Source: Azospirillaceae bacterium
Lineage (GTDB): Bacteria > Pseudomonadota > Alphaproteobacteria > Azospirillales > Azospirillaceae
Reading direction: 5' to 3'
DNA: 64,000 nucleotides
NCBI GenBank assembly: GCA_028283825.1
Contig: JAPWJW010000002.1
Location: 613,501-677,500, forward strand
Part shown: one piece after another, positions 29,501-36,700 of the stretch
Layout: each line of letters opens with the position of its first letter
Position numbering within the stretch: position 1 is the first letter of the stretch
The notes under the pieces: generated by a model
Told to the model about the DNA's origin: nothing
The model's database searches: none
The model's input: the letters and a program-made list of their open reading frames with translations, nothing else
Translations under genes and position numbers: made by a program

Positions 29501-32500
29501 CAACAGCCAGGGCGTCATCGGCACGCTGGTCAACAGCGGCGCCATCCTGGGCGACATCGGCGGCAGCATCGGCACCATCGTCGGCGGTGCGTCCGGCACC
29601 ATCGGCACGCTGACCGGCTACACCGGCACCGGCACGCTGACAGCATCTGCCGACCTGGTGTTCGCCTCGGGGGCGCTGCTGGTCAACGACACCATCATCG
29701 CCACCGGCCACACCGTCAGCAACCTCCGCGCCAGCCTGGTCCTGGGCAGCGGCGTTTATGTCGCCGGCAACTACGCCCAGACGGCCGGCACCATCGACGT
29801 CGGCGCCGCGGGCGGCCTGACGGTCACCGGTTCCGCCAGCATCACCGGCGGCACCGTCGTCACCACCCTGGCCAGCACCGGCAACTACCTGGCGGGCACG
29901 GTCGGTTCCACCGTGGTGGTGGCCGGGGCCGCCTCCGACTACAGCGGCGTCGGCGTCGACACCGGCCTGAGTGCCGCCGTCCTCACCGGCACCACCAGCG
30001 GCAACAATCTGGCGCTGGTCGCCGTCAACGACTATGTCGGCGGTAGCCTCGCCACCCTGCACAACACCGGCACCATCAGCGGTGTTGCCCGCGCGGCCTA
30101 TGTCGCCGGCACCGGCAGCATCGGCACCCTGACCAACGACGGCACCCTGTCCGGCAGCGTGACCGGCCTGGTCAACGCCGGCACCATCGGCGCCCTGCTG
30201 AACAACAGCATCGTCAGTGGCGCCACCTACGGCGTCTATAGCAGCGGCAGCATCGGTTCTGTCGGCAACACCGGCCTGATCGCCGGTGCCGTGGCCTTCT
30301 ACAACCTGGGTGTCATCGGCACGCTGGACAACAGCGGCACCCTGCTGGACGACATGGCGCCGGTCAGCGCCGGCCTGAACAATGGCGGCACCATCGCCCT
30401 GGTGCTGAACAGCGGCAGCATCGTCGGCGCCACCCGGGGCCTGTACAACACCGGCAGCATCGGCTCGGTCGGCAACACCGGCCTGATCACGGCGGCGACC
30501 GCCGTCTCCATCGGCGCCGCGGGCACCATCGGCGCCTTCAGCAACACCGGCGTCATCGCCGGCGACATCACCAACGCCGGCAGCGCGGATCTCAGCATCA
30601 CCGGCGGTGCCGGTGCCACCATCGGCACCCTGACGGGCTACGCGTCGGGCAGCCAGGGCCTGATCACCAACACCGCCAGCAACCTGGTGCTGGCCGGCAA
30701 CCTGCTGCTGAACGACGCCGTCAACGTTGGCAGCAATACCCTGGTCAACAACGGCGGCGTGCTGACGCTGAACAGCGTGGTCAGCGTCACCGGCAACTAC
30801 AGCCAGGCCTCGGGCGGCCTGGTGCTGTCCTCCGCCGTCGCCGAACTGGTGGTGTCGGGGGCGGCCAGCCTGACCGGCGGCTCCGTCGTCGCCAGCCTGT
30901 CGGGGGTCGGCAACTATCTGGTGGGCACGGCCGTCGCCACCCTGATCAGCGGCGGGGCGGGGTCGTCCTACAGCGGCGTCCAGGTGCAGGCGGACGGCGG
31001 CATCGTCGCCCTGCAGACCAGCACGATCAACAGCGGCGGCACCCTGCTGCTGGTGGCCACGGCCGCCGCCGACTATATCGGCGGCACCCTGGCGACCCTG
31101 ACCAACAGCGGCACCATCGGCGGCGGCAGCGTGCCGGTCTACGTGGCGGCCAGCGGCAGCCTCGGCAGCCTGGTCAACATCGGCCTGCTGTCCGGCACTC
31201 TGTCCGGTGTGGACAACGCCGGCACCATCGGGCTGTTCAGCAACGCCGGCACCGTCTCCGGCGGCGCCTACAGCGTGAACGACAGCGGCACCATCGGCAC
31301 GATCAGCAACAGCGGCCTGCTCAGCGGTGCCGTTCATATCGCCAGCACCGGCAGCCTGGGAACCCTGGCCAACAGCGGCATCATCGCCGGCGACATCCTC
31401 AACCTGTCGGCGACGGACCTGACCATCGCCGGTGGCGCCGGCACGGTGGTGGGCACGCTGACCGGGCAGTCCGGCCTGGGCACCATCAGCAACAGCCTGA
31501 GCGACCTGGTGTTCAGCGGCGGCAACCTGTTGCTGAACGACACCGTCAATGTCGGCGCCTTCACGGTGCGCAACAGCGGTGCCGCGCTCAGCATTGCCAC
31601 CCTGGTCTCCGTCACCGGCAACTACGCCCAGACGGCGGGCACCCTGGTGGTGGGCACCGGCGCCCAACTCGCCGCCAGCGGTACCGCCAGCATCAGCGGC
31701 GGCACGGTGGTGGCCGGCCTGTCGGGCACGGCCAACTACACCGTCGGCAGTGCTGCGACCCTGGTCTCCGCGGCCGGCGGCGTCAGCCTCAGCGGCGGCA
31801 CGGTGGTCAGCGGCCTGACCGGCCTGTCGGGCACGGGCACGGTGGTGGGCACCAACCTGCTGCTGGTGGCCGGCAACGACTATGTCGGCGGCAATCTCGC
31901 CACCCTGGCCAACAGCGGCACGCTGAGTGCGGCCACGGCGGTCTACATCGCGGCATCCGGCAGCCTGGGCACTTTCGCCAACAGCGGCACGGTCAGCGGC
32001 AACATCCTGAACCTGTCGGCCAACGGCCTGACCATCGCCGGCGCCGGCGGCGTGCTGACCGGCGGCACCATCACCAGCGCCAACGCCGACCTGGTGTTCC
32101 TGGGCGGCAGCGACACGCTGGCCGATGCCATCAACGTCGCCGGCCACACGGTGGTCAACAGCGGCGCCACGCTGAACCTCGCCAGCACGCTCAGCATCAC
32201 CGGTAACTACAGCCAGGCCTCGGGCACCCTGGCCCTGGGCGGCTATTCCCTGGTGGCCAGCGGCATCGCCAGCATCAGCGGCGGCCTGATCACCACGTCG
32301 CAGGTGGCCGGCACCATCACCTCCACCGTCGGCGGTTCGGCCGGCCTGCTGGTGCAGGGCACGCTGGGATCCAGCTACACCGGGGTCAGCGTCGCCTCGT
32401 CCATCACCGGCCTGGCGCTGACCACGGCCATGGTCACCATCGGCGGCGGCCTGGTGGACCTGATGCTGGTCGGCGCCAACGACTATGTCGGCGGCACGCT

Positions 32501-35500
32501 CGCCAGCCTGAACAACGCCGGCAGCATTGGCGGCGTCAACACGGCGGCCTACATCGCCACCACCGGCAGCGTGGGCAGCCTCAGCAACACCGGTACCCTG
32601 TCGGGCGCCAACGTCGGCCTGCGCAACCTCGGCACCATCGGGGTGGTGGACAACAGCAGCGTCATCACCGGCCGTGTCGGCCTGTACAACCAGGGCGTCA
32701 TCGGCACGGTGCTGAACAGCGGCAGCCTGGTGGATGCGCCCTCGGCCCTGGCCGCCGGCCTGAACAACGCCGGGTACATCGGCCTGCTCAGCAACACCGG
32801 CACCATCACCGGCACCACCTACGGCGTGGCCAACAGCGGCACCATCGGTTCGATCAGCGCCGGTGGCACCATCGGCGGCCAGGTGGCGGTGTTCAACACC
32901 GGCACCATCGTGTCGTGGAGCATCACGACCGGTGGCACGGTCAATGGCGGCACCACCGGCCTGCGCAACAACGGCAGTGTCGGCACCCTGGCCAACAGCG
33001 GCACCTTGAGTGGTTTCGGCGACGCGGTGCTGAACGCCGGCATCCTGGGCACGCTCGCCAACGCCGGCCTGCTGACCTCCAGCCACACCGCCGTGTACAC
33101 CAGCGGCAGCATCGGCCTGCTGGCCAACACCGGCACCCTGACGGGCGCCACCAACGCGCTCTACATCACCAGCACGGGCAGCCTGGGGCAACTGGCCAAC
33201 AGCGGCCTGGTCAGCGGCAACATCGTCAACCTGTCGGCCGGTGCGCTCAGCATCACGGGCGGCACGGGATCGCTGGTGGGCAGCTTCACCAACGGCGGCA
33301 TCGTCAGCACCTTGGGCGGCGTGGTCCTGGCCGGTGGCAACCTGCTGCTGGCCGATAGCGTCACCGTGGGCTCCGCCACGCTGTCCAACATCGGCGCCAA
33401 TGTCACCCTGGCGGCCAACGGGACGGTCAGCGGCAACTACAGCCAGACCGCCGGCACCCTGGCGCTCGCCGGGCACAGCCTGGTGGTCAGCGGTGCGGCC
33501 AGCATCAGTGGCGGCGGCGTCGCGGCCGGCCTCGCCACCACCGCCAACTACCTGGCGGGTGCCGTCACCACCCTGGTGTCGGGCGGCACGGGCTCCAGCT
33601 ATGCCGGGGCCACGGTCAGCAGTGGTGTGGCCGGCCTGATCAGCGGCAGCGGGACCAGCGGCAACGCCCTGACGCTGACCGCCCTCAACGACTATGTCGG
33701 CGGCAGCCTGGCCAGCCTGTCCAACACCGGCACGCTCAGCGCCGCCACGGCGGTCTATATCGCCAGCACCGGCACGCTGGGCAGCCTGGTGAACAGCGGC
33801 ACCATCCGGGGCAACATCCTGAACCTGTCGTCCAGCACGCTCAGCATCGTGGGTGGCAGCGGCACGGTGGTGGGCAGCTTCACCGGCGGCACCATCACCA
33901 GCACGGGCGTCAACCTGGCCGCCGGCAACATCCTGCTGGACGATGCCGTCACCGGCACGGTGACCAACACCGGCGCCTCGGTCGCGCTGGCCCACACCCT
34001 GACCATCATCGGCAACTACAGCCAGGCCACCGGCACGCTAGCGCTGGGCGCCAACACCCTGGTGGTGACGGGCACGGCCAGCCTGACGGGCGGCACGGTC
34101 TCCACCGCCCAGGTGGTCTCGGCCACCGGCAACTACCTGGTGGGCGACAGCGCCACCCTGGTGCAGGCCGGCCTGGGCTCCAGCTACGCCGGCGTCACCG
34201 TGGTGGCGGCGTTGGGCGGCCTGGCGCTGACCAGCAGCACGGCGACCCTGGGTTCCAACGTCGACCTGCTGCTGGGCATCGGCAACGACTATGTCGGCGG
34301 CACGCTGGCCAACCTCAGCAACACCGCCAGCCTCAGCGGTGTCAGCACGGCGTTGTACGTCGCGGCGACCGGCAGCATCGGCACCCTCAGCAACAGCGGT
34401 ACCCTGGCCGGCAGCCTGTACGGCATCCGCAACCTGGGCGCGGTCGCGGTGGTGGACAACAGCGGCACCATCAGCGGCGTGACGGCCCTCTACCTGGGCG
34501 GCGGCCTGGGCCGCCTGCTCAACAGCGGCCTTATCAGCGGCAACATCGTCAACGCCACCGCCAACGTGCTGACCATCACCGGCGGCAGCGGCACGGCGAT
34601 TGGCACGCTGACCGGCGGCACCATCCTCAGCACGCTGGCCAACGTGGACCTGGCGGGCGGCAACCTGCTGCTGGGCGACGCCGTCAACGTCGGCGGCCAG
34701 GCCCTGGTCAACAGCGGGGCGGCGGTCACGCTGGCCGCCAACATCGGTGTCACCGGCAACTACAGCCAGGGTGCCGGCGCCCTGGCCCTGGCCGGCCACG
34801 TGCTGAGCGTCAGCGGGGCGGCCAGCATCAGCGGCGGCAGCGTCGCGGCCGGCCTCGCCACCACCGGCAACTACCTGGCGGGTGGTCTCACCACCCTGGT
34901 GGCGGGCGGCACGGGCTCCAGCTATGCCGGGGCCACGGTCAGCAGTGGTGTGGCCGGCCTGATCAGCGGCAGTGGGACCAGCGGCAACGCCCTGACGCTG
35001 ACCGCCCTCAACGACTATGTCGGCGGCAGTCTCGCCAGCCTGTCCAACACCGGCACGCTCAGCGCCGCCACGGCGGTCTACATCGCCAGCACGGGCAGCC
35101 TGGGCAGCCTGGCCAACAGCGGCACCATCAGCGGCAACATCGTCAACCTGTCGTCCAACGCCCTCAGCATCACCGGCGGCAGCGGTTCGGTGACGGGCAG
35201 CCTGACCGGCGGCACCATCACCAGCACCGGCGCCAACGTTGTGCTGTCCTCGGGCAACGTGGCCCTGAACGACGCGGTCAACGTCGGCACCGGCACGCTG
35301 GTCAACAGCGGCGCCAGTGTACTGCTGACCAGCATCGTCAGCGTCACCGGCAACTACAGCCAGGCGGGCGGCACGCTGGCCGCCGGCATCGGCAGTGGTA
35401 CGGCCGGCGAACTGGTGGTCAGCGGTTCGGCCAGCCTGACCGGCGGCACCGTGGCCGTCACCGCCCTGGCGGGCGCCAACCTGCTGGCCGGCGACAGCTA

Positions 35501-36700
35501 CACCATCGTCGAGGCCGGCGGCAGCCTGTCGACCAGCGGCCTGACCGCCTCGGCCAGCGGCTTCACCGCCACCCTGGGGACGGCGGCCGATGGCAGCGCC
35601 ACCGACCTGGTCCTGACCCTGGTCAGCGATTACGTCAGCGGCACCCTGGGCACCCTGACCAACAGCGGCACGCTGTCCGCCGTCACGGCGGTCAACATCA
35701 CCGGCAGCGGCAACGTCGGCAATCTTTCCAACACCGGCACCATCATCGGCAATGTGCTGAACAGCAGCGCCAATGATCTGGTGATCACCGGTGGCTCCAA
35801 CGGCACGGTGGGCGTCTTCACCGGCGGTACCATCAGCAACACCCAAGCCAACCTGACCTTCGCGTCGGGTGACCTCAGCCTGGGCGACGCCATTGACGTC
35901 GGCAGCCACACGGTGACCAACGCCGGGGCCAACCTGGCGCTGGCCAGCAACGTGGCGGTGACGGGCAACTACAGCCAGTCGGCCGGCACCTTGGGCGTCA
36001 ATGGCCACGTGCTGAGCGTCAGCGGGGCCGCCAACATCAGCGGCGGTGTGGTCAATGCCGGGCTGTCCGCCGCCGCCAACTACCTGGTGGGCGACAGCGC
36101 CACGCTGGTCAGCGGCGGTGCGGGTTCCAGCTACTCCGGCGCCACCGTCACCAGCGGTGTCACCGGCCTGGACGCCACGACATCCACCAGCGGCACCAGC
36201 CTGCTGGCCAACGCCGCCAACGACTATATCGGCGGCAACCTGGACAGCCTGGCGGTCACCGGCACCCTCACCAACACCGCCGGCGGCGCCACGGCGCTGT
36301 ACATCGCCAGCACGGGGACCTTGGGTGCCCTGTCGGTCACCGGCGCCATCGTCGGCGACATCGCCAACTACTCGGCCAACGATCTGTCCATCAGCGGCGG
36401 CACGGACGACACGCCCGGCACCCTGACGGGAACCAACGGCGGCATTGGCCAGATCACCAGCACGCTGGCCAATTTGCGCTTCGTCTCCGGCACCCTGCTG
36501 CTGAACGACAACATCAACGTCGGCAGCCACAGTGTCATCAACAGCGGGGCCACCCTGCTGGTGAACAGCGCCATCAACATCACCGGCAGCTACAGCCAGA
36601 CGGCGGGCAACCTGGTGATCGGCGTGTCGTCCACCGGCAGCTACGGCAGCCTGGCGATCAGTGGCTCGGCCAGCCTGACGGGCGGGTCGGTGACGCTGAA
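17608..36700 (+). repeat. 18 higher-order passenger modules with DYVGG-type starts
   Basis: Modules recur with the motif (N/S)DY(V/I)GG(T/S)LA near 17610, 22405, 23500, 24600, 25580, 26300, 27300, 28350, 29355, 30030, 31070, 31880, 32480, 33690, 34290, 35015, 35630 and 36225. Within each, variable numbers of GTLxNSG repeats lead to an (I)AGDI-type turn, then a conserved block with LLLNDxI, ITGxYSQxAGTL, ELVVSG and STGNYLVG, and then the next DYVGG motif. Spacing varies from about 0.6 to 4.8 kb at the DNA level. Several neighbours are nearly identical at DNA level, which indicates growth by recombination. Confidence 0.85.

Noticed and set aside
21564..33995. A 4,143-codon open frame on the minus strand opposite the autotransporter
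   Set aside because: Its sequence is low-complexity Ala/Gly/Asp/Val without any domain. It is open only because the repeated plus-strand codons (GGC, ACC, AGC, GTC) give no stop codons in this antisense frame.
16300..36700. Regularly spaced short repeats, possible CRISPR-like array
   Set aside because: The repeats are in-frame coding for GTLxNSG-type peptides, vary in length and sequence, and lack constant repeats with unique spacers; no cas gene is present.
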